NCBI GenBank assembly: GCA_015061685.1
Contig: SUWD01000006.1
Location: forward strand, 58,029-122,028
Reading direction: 5' to 3'
DNA: 64,000 nucleotides
Source of the DNA: Lentisphaerota bacterium
GTDB lineage: Bacteria; Verrucomicrobiota; Lentisphaeria; Victivallales; Victivallaceae
Below are positions 8,798-16,823 of the stretch, piece by piece (within the stretch, counting starts at the first letter, position 1; every line of letters begins with the position of its first letter). Both the position numbers and the translations under genes were made by a program. The notes beneath the pieces are model-generated. The model had not been told where the DNA came from and ran no database searches. It saw nothing but the letters and a program-made list of their open reading frames with translations.

Positions 8798-9556
8798 TCA
8801 TTCATTACAATAATTTCTGCGGAGTTTGATTCTCGCCAGCCATATAATTCCGCAAATAAATAAAACACAGCTTATATACTGGGACGGACTGAAGCGGTTA
8901 TCCAAAACAAATCCACGGTCATCTGCCCGGAGAAATTCCAGAAAAAACCTGCCGGAAGGCATCAAAATCAGATACCACGCTCCCCGTTTTTTGAAACGGA
9001 CAGCAAAGAACAGTAATAAAAATATTATTATTAAATATGCACTTTCATAAAGCTGAACCGGTACAAGCGGAGTACTTCCGAAATGGATATACGGCAAAGA
9101 TCCCGCCGGATAACTGACGCCTCCCCATGCTGCCGGACGTCCATAACAACAGCCCCCCAGGAAACAGCCTATTCTGCCGATTGCCTGTGCCAAAGCAAAT
9201 GCAGGTAAAAACAAATTCATAAGAAATGATTTGGATATATGCTGACAGTGGGCATAAAACAAAAGGAAAATCATTGTACCGATCAGCCAACCGTAAAATG
9301 TCAATCCGTATCCTGCCGGATTAATAAAAAGTGCTTCAATACCCCCACGCAAAAGCAGATCAAGAAAATAACCGCCCGCAACACCGCTGATAAAAGTAAA
9401 AGGAACCGACTGCATCACCAGATTTTCCATATCCGGTGAAACAGACAGTTTTTTCAATTGCCTGAAAAGCAGAATAACACAGGTAAACAGGGCAATGCCG
9501 ATGCAAACAGAGAACATTCCTGTTTTATGCCCGAAAAATTCAATGTACTGATACAT
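8798..9556 (-). CDS. lgt: Prolipoprotein diacylglyceryl transferase Lgt
   Basis: About 252 residues with six to seven predicted membrane segments. Transfers diacylglycerol from phosphatidylglycerol to the lipobox Cys of prolipoproteins. The Lgt signature is present in the variant GRIGCFLGGCCYGRP (classic GRxGNFxN), followed by PVQLYE and a C-terminal SGRFFLEFLRADDRG. A Cys-rich signature of this kind occurs in many non-proteobacterial Lgts (recalled, not searched). The ATG at 9556 follows CAGGGA at eight bases, so the upstream TTG is not needed. Lipoproteins in this window (58.8 kb, 63.8 kb) are potential substrates. Confidence 0.9.
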   Translation of the reverse strand: MYQYIEFFGHKTGMFSVCIGIALFTCVILLFRQLKKLSVSPDMENLVMQSVPFTFISGVAGGYFLDLLLRGGIEALFINPAGYGLTFYGWLIGTMIFLLFYAHCQHISKSFLMNLFLPAFALAQAIGRIGCFLGGCCYGRPAAWGGVSYPAGSLPYIHFGSTPLVPVQLYESAYLIIIFLLLFFAVRFKKRGAWYLILMPSGRFFLEFLRADDRGFVLDNRFSPSQYISCVLFICGIIWLARIKLRRNYCNE

Positions 9557-9580
9557 CGGCAAAATCCCTGTAATACAGCC

Positions 9581-10018
9581 TTAATTACTGCGTTTATTAT
9601 TGAGAATGGAAACAATACCGCTGGCAATATAAAGTCCTCCGGTTGCAGTTCCCCAGAGCATACTGCCAAATCCGATAAAACCGTTGATCAGAATAAAAAC
9701 TCCTCCTACCAGTATCGCCACTCCGGTAGCCAGGGAATTTTTCTTTTTGCCCATAAAGGCAAGCACAAAGCATACAATACTGACCAAAACGATCACCCAG
9801 AAGTAAGCTGCGGCACCGCCGGCGGCTTTGTCAGCGGCAGCTTCATCAAAAGTACCATCTTCCTGAATACCGGAAGCCGCTGCAGCAGCTCCTGCACAAA
9901 GCAAAGCACAAAGAGTATTGGGGATACTGGTTATAAAACCGATAAGTCCGCAAATCCATGCTGCATTGGATTTTTTCTGTTCGACATTCACATTTACCGT
10001 CATTTCCTGATTTTCCAT
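9581..10018 (-). CDS. Small multi-pass membrane protein of unknown function
   Basis: 145 residues. A polar N-terminus is followed by three or four hydrophobic segments (about residues 20-50, 70-90, 95-115, 118-135), rich in Gly/Ala. It loosely resembles DUF4064-like small membrane proteins, but I cannot assign a family. AAGGA lies seven bases before the ATG. The 90 bases upstream hold a GATAAAG/CTTTATC hairpin at about 10045-10069. Likely last gene, or a separate unit, after the small-protein operon headed by the zinc ribbon; the gap to lgt downstream is only 24 bases. Confidence 0.6.
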   Translation of the reverse strand: MENQEMTVNVNVEQKKSNAAWICGLIGFITSIPNTLCALLCAGAAAAASGIQEDGTFDEAAADKAAGGAAAYFWVIVLVSIVCFVLAFMGKKKNSLATGVAILVGGVFILINGFIGFGSMLWGTATGGLYIASGIVSILNNKRSN

Positions 10019-10108
10019 GATTTTTTCCTTTTGGTTTATTTTTGAGATAAAGTCATATCTTTATCCCGGATAATTTTGTTACTTATAAATTATTATCACT
10101 CAATTTGA

Positions 10109-10255
10109 TTACTCCCCGTTCTTCCGCAACATCGAGATCGCCAGTAATATAAAAAGGACTCCGACAATTGCACCATAACCGGAAAAAAGTAATACGACAC
10201 CGCAAATAAGCATAAAAAAAGCCTTTACTCCATTGGGTAAGCTTTCCAAATCCAT
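10109..10255 (-). CDS. 48-residue single membrane-hairpin protein
   Basis: Small frame running from ATG at 10255 to TAA at 10109. The protein starts MDLESLPNGVKAFFMLICG and is mostly hydrophobic (GVVLLFSGYGAIVGVLFILL), ending in RKNGE, so it could form one or two membrane helices. Its start follows the stop of the 65-residue gene by one base, which implies translational coupling. No family is recognised. Support is the compact operon position, the hydrophobic composition and the absence of a competing frame. Confidence 0.5.
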   Translation of the reverse strand: MDLESLPNGVKAFFMLICGVVLLFSGYGAIVGVLFILLAISMLRKNGE

Positions 10256-10256
10256 A

Positions 10257-10454
10257 TTAATACCCACGGCGGATCATTTCACGAATTTCTTCATCGTCTC
10301 TTATCCTTATTTTCAACATTTTCAACGCATTGACATCATGATTTTTAGCCAATCTGACCAATTCTGAATCGCTTTTCCCGGAATAACGGTCAAATGTATC
10401 TTCAGACATTCCGCCACGAGCAATAGCTTTTCCCAAATCGTTCCAAAATCCCAT
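10257..10454 (-). CDS. 65-residue acidic/basic soluble protein, unknown
   Basis: Starts MGFWNDLGKAIARGGM and ends in a charged helical tail (RIRDDEEIREMIRRGY). The ATG at 10454 has GGAAGGA six bases upstream; an in-frame TTG at 10469 overlaps that ribosome-binding site and is rejected. Predicted mostly helical and soluble. It lies between the zinc-ribbon gene (stop at 10470) and the 48-residue membrane protein in one tight minus-strand operon. No known family recognised. Confidence 0.6.
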   Translation of the reverse strand: MGFWNDLGKAIARGGMSEDTFDRYSGKSDSELVRLAKNHDVNALKMLKIRIRDDEEIREMIRRGY

Positions 10455-10469
10455 AAAAAATCCTTCCAA

Positions 10470-10637
10470 TCAAAAATTCGGAGAAACTTTTTTTGACTTG
10501 TTAACAGCATTGCTCAACAGCTGACAATCTTTGCAGATTGAATTGTGTTTATCACTTTTGGTCGCATTGTGATAAAAATCAGACAGTGGCTTTTCCTCTT
10601 TACAGGAAGTACAACGTTTTTTAGTAGGGGCAGGCAT
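10470..10637 (-). CDS. 55-residue zinc-ribbon protein
   Basis: Runs from ATG 10637 to TGA 10470. Two CxxC knuckles are present, RCTSC near residue 10 and ICKDCQ near residue 36, joined by 21 residues with the KPLSDFY segment. This is the pattern of small treble-clef/zinc-ribbon proteins often seen near phage or HNH genes, where the ribbon binds one zinc ion. AAGGAGG lies seven bases before the ATG, a very strong ribosome-binding site. It is the first gene after a structured leader (10682-10831). Function unknown; nucleic-acid or protein binding is plausible. Confidence 0.75.
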   Translation of the reverse strand: MPAPTKKRCTSCKEEKPLSDFYHNATKSDKHNSICKDCQLLSNAVNKSKKVSPNF

Positions 10638-10681
10638 TTAACCTCCTTTTTTTTACATTTTTGCTCAGCATCTTCGGGCAC

Positions 10682-10831
10682 AAAAAAAGATGCACCGTAT
10701 GCCGTGTCAATCGAGGGTACTTGCAAAACCCGGAACTCCAACAGCAAACCGTGCATCCAGTATTCCAATATAGAATATGGACACAACAATCCCAATGTGC
10801 CGGAGTTCCATAAACAAAAAAGGTTGCAAGT
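10682..10831 (-). promoter_or_regulatory. Structured attenuator-like leader RNA, copy 1
   Basis: Read on the minus strand. P1 5' strand ACUUGCAA (10831-10824), P2 5' strand GGAACUCC (10809-10802), a small P3 hairpin (10780-10757), terminator 5' arm (10757-10741), P2 3' strand (10739-10732), P1 3' strand (10726-10719), terminator 3' arm (10707-10689) and seven U (10688-10682). The terminator stem is about 18 bp with two mismatches. P1 and P2 are perfect 8 bp helices whose 3' strands sit inside the terminator loop, so P1/P2 and the terminator either exclude one another or make a pseudoknot. Gene start is 45 bases beyond the U-run. The same topology recurs at 37799-37938. Confidence 0.65.
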
Positions 10832-10926
10832 TTTTCGATCAGAACAGCACTTTTCTATGATTTTTGATTTTCAAATAATAAATTTTATTTTACCTGATTT
10901 TCCAATCTCCTTTCTGGTTGACGACT

Positions 10927-10955
10927 AATATACCGCCATTTAAGATTTTTATCAA
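10927..10955 (-). promoter_or_regulatory. Sigma70-like promoter for the small-protein operon
   Basis: Minus-strand TTGATA (10955-10950), 17-base spacer, TATATT (10932-10927). Transcription would start near 10920 and give a leader of about 280 bases containing the attenuator-like structure. The remaining part of the 526-base divergent region (10638-11163) holds no frame I can support and no single clear promoter for the plus-strand sigma gene. Confidence 0.65.
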
Positions 10956-11163
10956 GTAAAAAAACAATTTTTCTTTGAAAAGGTTTGCCGTGGTGTTTTT
11001 ACTGTTTTACCCCTCCCCTGCGATTGAACACGTTTTTATTTTCACTGATATAGTCGGCAGAATCCCCCGGAATATGACACTGCCGATGCAATATTTTAAT
11101 AAAATTTTTTCATTCCTTGCTTTTCCCGGCAAGCGTGATATATTATGGGGAAGGATTTTTATT

Positions 11164-11751
11164 ATGTACACTACTGAAACAACAATGCTCGGCAAGCTTG
11201 CCGCCGGAGAAAATATCTCCTGGAAGGAATTTTACGCTTCCTATCTGCCATTGATCAGAAATATCGCAAGCAGAAAAAATATTCCGGCAAACGATATCGA
11301 TGATCTGGTGCAGGAAACAGCCGCTGCCCTTTTCAATGACGGAAAATTCAATTACCGCAGAGAAGTACATGGAAAATTCCGCACTTATCTGGGAGGAATC
11401 ATCCGCCATAAAATCGCAGATTTTTTCCGCAAGGATCCACCGTCTGCAAACAACCAGGATGAAACCGTGGAAACTGTCGCTCCGGAGTTTGAAAGCATCT
11501 ATCTTGCCGAATACCGGAAATATATACTCTCTCTTGCCATAGAAGAACTGAAAAGCAGAGTTTCTCCGGAATCTTTCGAAGTATTCCAACTTTGTATTTT
11601 GCGGGAAATACCTGATAAAGATGCGGCAAAAATGCTTGATTCAAAACCTAACACCATTTCGGTTCGAAAAAAACGATGCAGGGAAATACTGCAATCCATT
11701 ATCGTCCGGCTGAACGATGATGATCCGGTTCTTGGTCTGAAATCATTATGA
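11164..11751 (+). CDS. ECF-type RNA polymerase sigma factor (kinase-paired), copy 1
   Basis: 195 residues. Region 2 is seen as SWKEFYASYLPLIRNIASRK and DIDDLVQETAAALF (the DDLxQE core), then the FRTYLGGIIRHKIADFFRK segment of region 2.3-2.4. Region 4 is SRVSPESFEVFQL...IPDKDAAKMLDSKPNTISVRKKR, a helix-turn-helix for -35 recognition. The ATG at 11164 follows GGGAAGGA at eight bases; a longer frame from 10975 lacks such a site. It overlaps the kinase start by ATGA. It is paralogous to the sigma factor at 39654-40262. No anti-sigma gene is adjacent, so the membrane kinase is the likely partner. Confidence 0.88.
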   Translation: MYTTETTMLGKLAAGENISWKEFYASYLPLIRNIASRKNIPANDIDDLVQETAAALFNDGKFNYRREVHGKFRTYLGGIIRHKIADFFRKDPPSANNQDETVETVAPEFESIYLAEYRKYILSLAIEELKSRVSPESFEVFQLCILREIPDKDAAKMLDSKPNTISVRKKRCREILQSIIVRLNDDDPVLGLKSL

Positions 11752-13133
11752 ATTTAAGTTTTTTATCGGTCAAAATTCCTGATTTTCCCAGCGATCTTAC
11801 CGTCTGCCGCTCAATCGGACATGGCGCAGCCGGAGACGTTTGGCTGGTAAAGGATGTTACCGGGAAATATCTTGCCGCAAAAATCATCAATACACGCTGG
11901 CATAATATGGAATACGATGCGGTATGTGCTTTGCGGGCATTGCCGTCTCATCCGGCATTGGTTCAAATTTATCAAACGGGTACCATGCCGGATGGCAATT
12001 TTTTCTATGCAATGGAACTTGCCGATAATATTTCATCCGATATTCAAAACTATATTCCTGACACATTGGCACAGCGGATTATTAGGCAAAAGATGGAGTG
12101 CCGGGAAATTTTAACGGTAATGAATCATATCGCCGGAGGAGTAAAACATCTGCACGATCACAATTTGTTCCACGGAGATATAAAACCGGAAAATATTATT
12201 TTTATAAACGGCAAGGCAAAACTTGCTGATTTCGGTATGATCTCAAATAAAACAAGCGGCGGCACAGCCGGATTTGTCCCGGATGAGCCGCTTTCCGGAA
12301 GTGACCGGGATTGTTATGCTCTGGGAAAGACGCTCTATTGCCTGTGGAGCAAGCTTGATGTTGCCGAATTCCCGGCCCTGCCGGAAAAGTTTTCTGCTGC
12401 AGAAGCCAAAATAATCCGTCCTCTGTACTTGCAGGCATGTTCAAATAAACAAGCCAAACGCTTCTCCTCTGTGGAAAATTTTCTTGCTGCACTCATCGCA
12501 GCAGAAAAAAATCTATTGAAACCATCCGGAAAATTTCTTCTCCGGATTACGGTGGGAGCCGGTATTGCTGTCGCGGCATTGCTGTCTCTGGCGATCATAA
12601 TTTTTTCCCGGTCGGAATCAAACAAACAATCTGGTAAATATGCTGAAATCGCCCAACTCCCAGTGCTTCCGGATATAGAAAACGTATATTATTCCCAAGT
12701 AGAAGAGATAAAATTTCGCCATGCCGTCTCTATGGCAAGGGACAGACATAAGACTTCGCAGTATTTTACCGGTGAATTCAAGGGATTCCCTGATTTCAGG
12801 GAACTTTTTGAAAAAGCCTGCCGGGATATCCCGCAATATCTTGAGCCGGATGAGGTAAAATGGGCACGCGATTTTTACCGTAAGGCCGATGAATTTATAC
12901 AGGTGCGTACTTTACTGGACAATCCGAAACTTACTGATAAAGAATTTTTACAGATATATGAGGATAATGACTATGACAACAAATTTACAGAATTATCAAA
13001 AATATCCGGAGAGTTGTTCAGAAAAAATAAAAAACGTGAATATTTCTTGACATTGGTTATAAGAAATAATACTCGATTGGGGATATATGAGATCGTCAGA
13101 CGCTATCGTGAAGATCAATCAAAACAGCAATAA
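11748..13133 (+). CDS. Membrane Ser/Thr protein kinase, copy 1
   Basis: 461 residues: cytosolic kinase domain (about 20-250), one membrane helix (about 263-287) and a 170-residue C-terminal domain predicted outside the membrane. Kinase marks: glycine loop GHGAAGDVW (24-32), catalytic Lys in LAAKII (45), catalytic loop HGDIKPEN (142-149) and DFG (161-163). The loop has Gly where most kinases have Arg (HRD), so it is a non-RD kinase, often not regulated by activation-loop phosphorylation. The extracytoplasmic domain is charged and helical, and no PASTA or other known sensor is seen. Coupled to the sigma gene by a four-base overlap. Ends three bases before convergent coaX. Confidence 0.9.
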   Translation: MNLSFLSVKIPDFPSDLTVCRSIGHGAAGDVWLVKDVTGKYLAAKIINTRWHNMEYDAVCALRALPSHPALVQIYQTGTMPDGNFFYAMELADNISSDIQNYIPDTLAQRIIRQKMECREILTVMNHIAGGVKHLHDHNLFHGDIKPENIIFINGKAKLADFGMISNKTSGGTAGFVPDEPLSGSDRDCYALGKTLYCLWSKLDVAEFPALPEKFSAAEAKIIRPLYLQACSNKQAKRFSSVENFLAALIAAEKNLLKPSGKFLLRITVGAGIAVAALLSLAIIIFSRSESNKQSGKYAEIAQLPVLPDIENVYYSQVEEIKFRHAVSMARDRHKTSQYFTGEFKGFPDFRELFEKACRDIPQYLEPDEVKWARDFYRKADEFIQVRTLLDNPKLTDKEFLQIYEDNDYDNKFTELSKISGELFRKNKKREYFLTLVIRNNTRLGIYEIVRRYREDQSKQQ

Positions 13134-13136
13134 AAA

Positions 13137-13823
13137 TCAATAGCCGCCGGCTATGCGGATGCCGTGCAGAGTAAAAAATTCATCCGCCACCACCGCTTCA
13201 GGAAATGCCGGAGCAAGATATCCGGCATCACCGCCGGTCAGAATCACCGTCAGATCCGGATAACTGCACTGTACATTACTCAACCATTCCCGGACAATTC
13301 CAATAATTCCCAGATCCACCCCGTAGCGGATGGCATCCACAGTTTTTCTCCCCAATTCAGCAGGTATCCCCTGCCCCAGAGGAATTTCCGGCAGTTGAGC
13401 TGTGCCTTGGCACAATGCCTGCCGCAGAAGTTTCCGTCCGGGAGCGATCGCTCCACCGGCAAAACGGTATTTTTCATCAATAACTTCCATCGTCAGTGCC
13501 GTACCGCAGTCAATCACTGCCGCAGGCAGAGGATAAAATTCCGCCGCCGCAATGGCATTTGCCACCCGGTCAGCTCCCAATGTAGAACCGTCAACCAGTG
13601 AAAAATCCACTTTTGAGCGTTGATTCAAGGCAGAAATAAATTCGATACCGGCAGCTTTGAGCCGATCTTTCTCCGCCGGATATACACACGCTGCCACCCG
13701 GGGGAAATTCTCCTTTGCTAGAGATACCTCCCCGGTGGGCAAACGGCGGAGATCAATAAATCCTCCGCCGTCCCATAATGCAACCCGCGTAAAGCTGTTG
13801 CCGATATCCAATACCTGCAGCAT
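13137..13823 (-). CDS. coaX: Type III pantothenate kinase CoaX
   Basis: 228 residues, ASKHA-fold kinase for the first step of coenzyme A synthesis; needs a monovalent cation. Seen: DIGNSFTRVALW (phosphate 1), GADRVANAIAA with the catalytic Asp, DCGTALTMEVID and GGAIAPG (phosphate 2/adenosine side), TGGDAGYL near the end. It begins close to the gspF end (five bases), so it may be read through from the secretion block. Typical CoaX is about 250 residues; the slight shortness is within range. Confidence 0.93.
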   Translation of the reverse strand: MLQVLDIGNSFTRVALWDGGGFIDLRRLPTGEVSLAKENFPRVAACVYPAEKDRLKAAGIEFISALNQRSKVDFSLVDGSTLGADRVANAIAAAEFYPLPAAVIDCGTALTMEVIDEKYRFAGGAIAPGRKLLRQALCQGTAQLPEIPLGQGIPAELGRKTVDAIRYGVDLGIIGIVREWLSNVQCSYPDLTVILTGGDAGYLAPAFPEAVVADEFFTLHGIRIAGGY

Positions 13824-13827
13824 AACT

Positions 13828-15084
13828 CTAACCGGACATCTTTTCGATGATCTTGGTCAACGGCAGGAACAACGCAATAACGATCGTACCGACAACACCT
13901 GCCAAACCGACGATCATCAACGGTTCGATCAAGCTGGTCAACGCACTTACCGAGTTGTCAACTTCTTCGTCATAAGTATTGGCGATCTTGTCCAACATCT
14001 CCGGCAGCTTACCGGTTTCCTCACCGACTTCCACCATACTGATAACCATTTCCGGGAACACCTTGGTACGGCTCAACGGCCCGGAAATACCTTCACCCTC
14101 TTTGACCGCATCGTAAACTTTCTGCACTGCATCGGAAACCACATCGTTACCACTGGTCTCTTTAACGATCGCCAAAGCACTCAACACCGGCACACCGGAA
14201 CTCATCAATGTTCCCAGCGTACGGCTGAAACGGGAAACTGCAGTTTTCATGATCAACGGCCCAAAGAGCGGCATATAGTATTTGCACCAGTCCAAAGCAT
14301 ATTTACCCGCCGGGATCCTCGCAGCAACTTTGAATCCGACAATAATGATTCCCACGCCGATCAGCCAGTAATACCATGTCTCGATCATGGAGTCTGAACA
14401 GGCAATAAGAAATTCAGTGATTCCCGGCAGCGGTTCATCCGGACCAAGCAAGTCAGAGAATATCTTACGGAAGTTCGGCACGATAAAGATCATCAAACCC
14501 ACCACCGCAAGGATGGCAATACTCATAATCACCGAAGGATAAATCATCGCTGATTTCACCTTGCCGGCAATACGGGCGGCCTTTTCCATAAATCCCGCCA
14601 GACGGTCAAGAATGATCTCCATGGCACCGGAAGCTTCACCGGCACGCACCATATTCAAATAAAGTTTGTCAAATGATTCCGGACTCTGGGACAACGCTTC
14701 GGCAAAAGTGGCACCACCCTCAACGATATCAGCCGTTTTCCCCAAAACCATCATCGTCGGGGGATTTTTCGCCTGTTTTTCCAAAGTTCTCAACGAACGG
14801 ATCAACGGCAGACCGGCACTCAAAAGAATCGCCAGCTGACGGGTAACCACCGTCAATTCTTTACGCTTGATCACCGGAGTACCGATGGTCATATTTCCCA
14901 AGCCGCCGCCGCTTTTGGCTTTGGCTTTTGTTTTCTGCACTTTGACAACTTCACGGATCTCAGTAACGACAATATTCTGAGACCGCAGTGCCATTGTCGC
15001 TGCATCCTGACTGGCGGCCTCTATCTTGCCTTTACAATTTTTCTGACGGTTGCCATCCCATCCGGAATAAGTATATTGCGGCAT
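13828..15084 (-). CDS. gspF: Type II secretion/type IV pilus inner-membrane platform protein GspF/PilC
   Basis: 418 residues with two repeated T2SSF domains, each with membrane helices: first half around KRKELTVVTRQLAILLSAGLP (family core, trimmed here), second around FSRTLGTLMSSGVPVL; the N-terminal YTYSGWDGNRQKNCKG is the family opening. It anchors the pseudopilus ATPase in the inner membrane. AAGGAG precedes the ATG. It lies downstream of two gspE genes in the same direction and probably serves the DUF1559-like pseudopilins such as that at 25462. Confidence 0.93.
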   Translation of the reverse strand: MPQYTYSGWDGNRQKNCKGKIEAASQDAATMALRSQNIVVTEIREVVKVQKTKAKAKSGGGLGNMTIGTPVIKRKELTVVTRQLAILLSAGLPLIRSLRTLEKQAKNPPTMMVLGKTADIVEGGATFAEALSQSPESFDKLYLNMVRAGEASGAMEIILDRLAGFMEKAARIAGKVKSAMIYPSVIMSIAILAVVGLMIFIVPNFRKIFSDLLGPDEPLPGITEFLIACSDSMIETWYYWLIGVGIIIVGFKVAARIPAGKYALDWCKYYMPLFGPLIMKTAVSRFSRTLGTLMSSGVPVLSALAIVKETSGNDVVSDAVQKVYDAVKEGEGISGPLSRTKVFPEMVISMVEVGEETGKLPEMLDKIANTYDEEVDNSVSALTSLIEPLMIVGLAGVVGTIVIALFLPLTKIIEKMSG

Positions 15085-15108
15085 GAGCTTGCTCCTTGTT
15101 ATAATTTA

Positions 15109-16800
15109 TTATGTGTAACGTACAACTTCATCAACGGTGGTCTCTGCATTGAAAATCGCCATCAGACCATCTTCTCGCAGAGTTCTCATACCAAATTCGC
15201 TGGCTTTTGCTCCAAGAATATTCGCCGGTGTACTGTCGGCGATCATATCCCGCAGAACATCGTTGATAACCATTAATTCGGTAAGAGCTTTCCGGCCTTT
15301 ATAACCGGTATTGCTGCACAATTCACAGCCGCGGCCGTAACAGAATTGTTTGCCCTCGACCTGGGCCCTTTCCAGATTGAGGCGGTCAAGGTCTTCATCC
15401 GTCGGCGTGTAAAAGGTTTTGCACTGGGGACAAACCCGCCGGATAAGACGCTGTCCAAGCACCCCGGCCAATGATGATGCGATCAAAAACGGCTCAACTC
15501 CCATATCCATCAGACGGGTAACTGTACTGGCAGCATCGTTAGTGTGCAGCGTACTGAATACAAAGTGTCCGGTAAGAGATGCTTCAATAGCGATCTGTGC
15601 CGTTTCAAAGTCTCGGATCTCTCCGACGAGGATCCGGTCGGGGTCCTGTCGCAAAAACGCACGCAGAGCTTTCTGGAAGGTCATACCGACTGCATCATTG
15701 ATAGGACACTGTACCAATCCTTCAATATCGTACTCAACCGGGTCCTCCGCAGTAAGAATTTTATCTTCGACCTTGTTGATCTCGCTCAATGCAGAGTAAA
15801 GCGTAGTGGTTTTACCCGAACCGGTAGGTCCGGTAACCAGCAGAATTCCATTGGGCAGGTGGATTATCTCCCGGAGTTTTTCCAAAACATCCGTGCCGAT
15901 TCCAAGAGAATCCAGCTGCAAATTCACCACCGAGCGGTCAAGCACACGAAGCACCACCGATTCACCGTGGCTGGTAGGCAGACAGGATACACGCAAGTCA
16001 ACCGGACGTCCATTATATTTCAACTGGATACGTCCGTCCTGCGGACGGCGGCGTTCTGAAATATTCAACCCGGAAATAATTTTGATACGGCTGATGACCG
16101 GAGTAGCCAGACTGCGGGGAGGCTCCGGCATTTCGTACAAAGCTCCGTCCACGCGGTAACGGATACGGAAATTCTTTTCAAAAGGCTCAAAGTGAATGTC
16201 TGATGCTTTATCTTTGATCGCCTGATGGATAATGACATCTACAAATTTGACAATCGGCATCTCGTTTGCCTTGTCTTCATCAGGAACATCATCCTCATCT
16301 TCAACAGCCAAATCACCCAATTCAGCAACGATATCATCAACGGTATCTTCTTTTTCCGGATAGTAGCGGTCAAGCTCGCTCTCAAACTGATCCGGATCGC
16401 AAATCACCGGAAAAATATTCTTCCCGATAATGAAACGCAACGACTCCTGCAGCTGGAAATCCAGCGGACGACGCATCGCCATATGCACTCCGGCTTCATC
16501 CTCCTGCAACGGGATCACCCCGTAAGTACGGGCGGTATCCACATCCAAAGTACGGATAATTTCCCGGGACAGATCCTGTGCCTTGGGATTCCAGATATAA
16601 GAACCCAAATTGGCTGCAAGTGCCTCAAGTATCTCCTGTTTGGTCAGCAATCCGAAGTTGATTATCACCTCAAAAGCTGTTTTTCCGGAATTTTCACACT
16701 CCTCGGCAATTTCCTTGAGGTGATCGGTAAATTCAGCCCCTTTGGAAGCATACTCATTGCGGAGCAAATCGATCAGTGCAGAACTTTCAATATCCAACAT
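15109..16800 (-). CDS. gspE: Type II secretion/pilus assembly ATPase GspE/PilB, copy A
   Basis: 563 residues: N-terminal MshEN-like domain (about 1-150), linker, then the hexameric ATPase domain. Walker A GPTGSGKTTTLYSAL, Asp box TAEDPVEYDIEG, Walker B ILVGEIRDFETAQIA, His box STLHTNDAASTV and a four-Cys zinc module (CPQCK and CELCSNTGYKG). Powers pseudopilus assembly. Its neighbour at 16824 is a second full-length copy. The gap to gspF is 24 bases. Tandem PilB-type ATPases suggest separate pilin sets or heteromeric use. Confidence 0.95.
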   Translation of the reverse strand: MLDIESSALIDLLRNEYASKGAEFTDHLKEIAEECENSGKTAFEVIINFGLLTKQEILEALAANLGSYIWNPKAQDLSREIIRTLDVDTARTYGVIPLQEDEAGVHMAMRRPLDFQLQESLRFIIGKNIFPVICDPDQFESELDRYYPEKEDTVDDIVAELGDLAVEDEDDVPDEDKANEMPIVKFVDVIIHQAIKDKASDIHFEPFEKNFRIRYRVDGALYEMPEPPRSLATPVISRIKIISGLNISERRRPQDGRIQLKYNGRPVDLRVSCLPTSHGESVVLRVLDRSVVNLQLDSLGIGTDVLEKLREIIHLPNGILLVTGPTGSGKTTTLYSALSEINKVEDKILTAEDPVEYDIEGLVQCPINDAVGMTFQKALRAFLRQDPDRILVGEIRDFETAQIAIEASLTGHFVFSTLHTNDAASTVTRLMDMGVEPFLIASSLAGVLGQRLIRRVCPQCKTFYTPTDEDLDRLNLERAQVEGKQFCYGRGCELCSNTGYKGRKALTELMVINDVLRDMIADSTPANILGAKASEFGMRTLREDGLMAIFNAETTVDEVVRYT

Positions 16801-16823
16801 ATTCTATACTCTCTTTCCCCTAA

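Noticed and set aside
10682..10831. Leaders as integron attC sites
   Set aside because: attC-like folding was considered, but no RYYYAAC/GTTRRRY core pairs are present, the stem ends in a U-run, and no integron integrase is in the window.
10682..10831. Leaders as T-box riboswitches
   Set aside because: No T-box consensus (UGGNACCGCG) and no specifier-loop/tRNA-gene-related downstream gene.
10545..10928. Plus-strand 127-codon frame across the zinc ribbon gene and leader 1
   Set aside because: It would run opposite the supported 55-residue gene and through the hairpin structure; composition is Phe/Ser-rich with no start signal.
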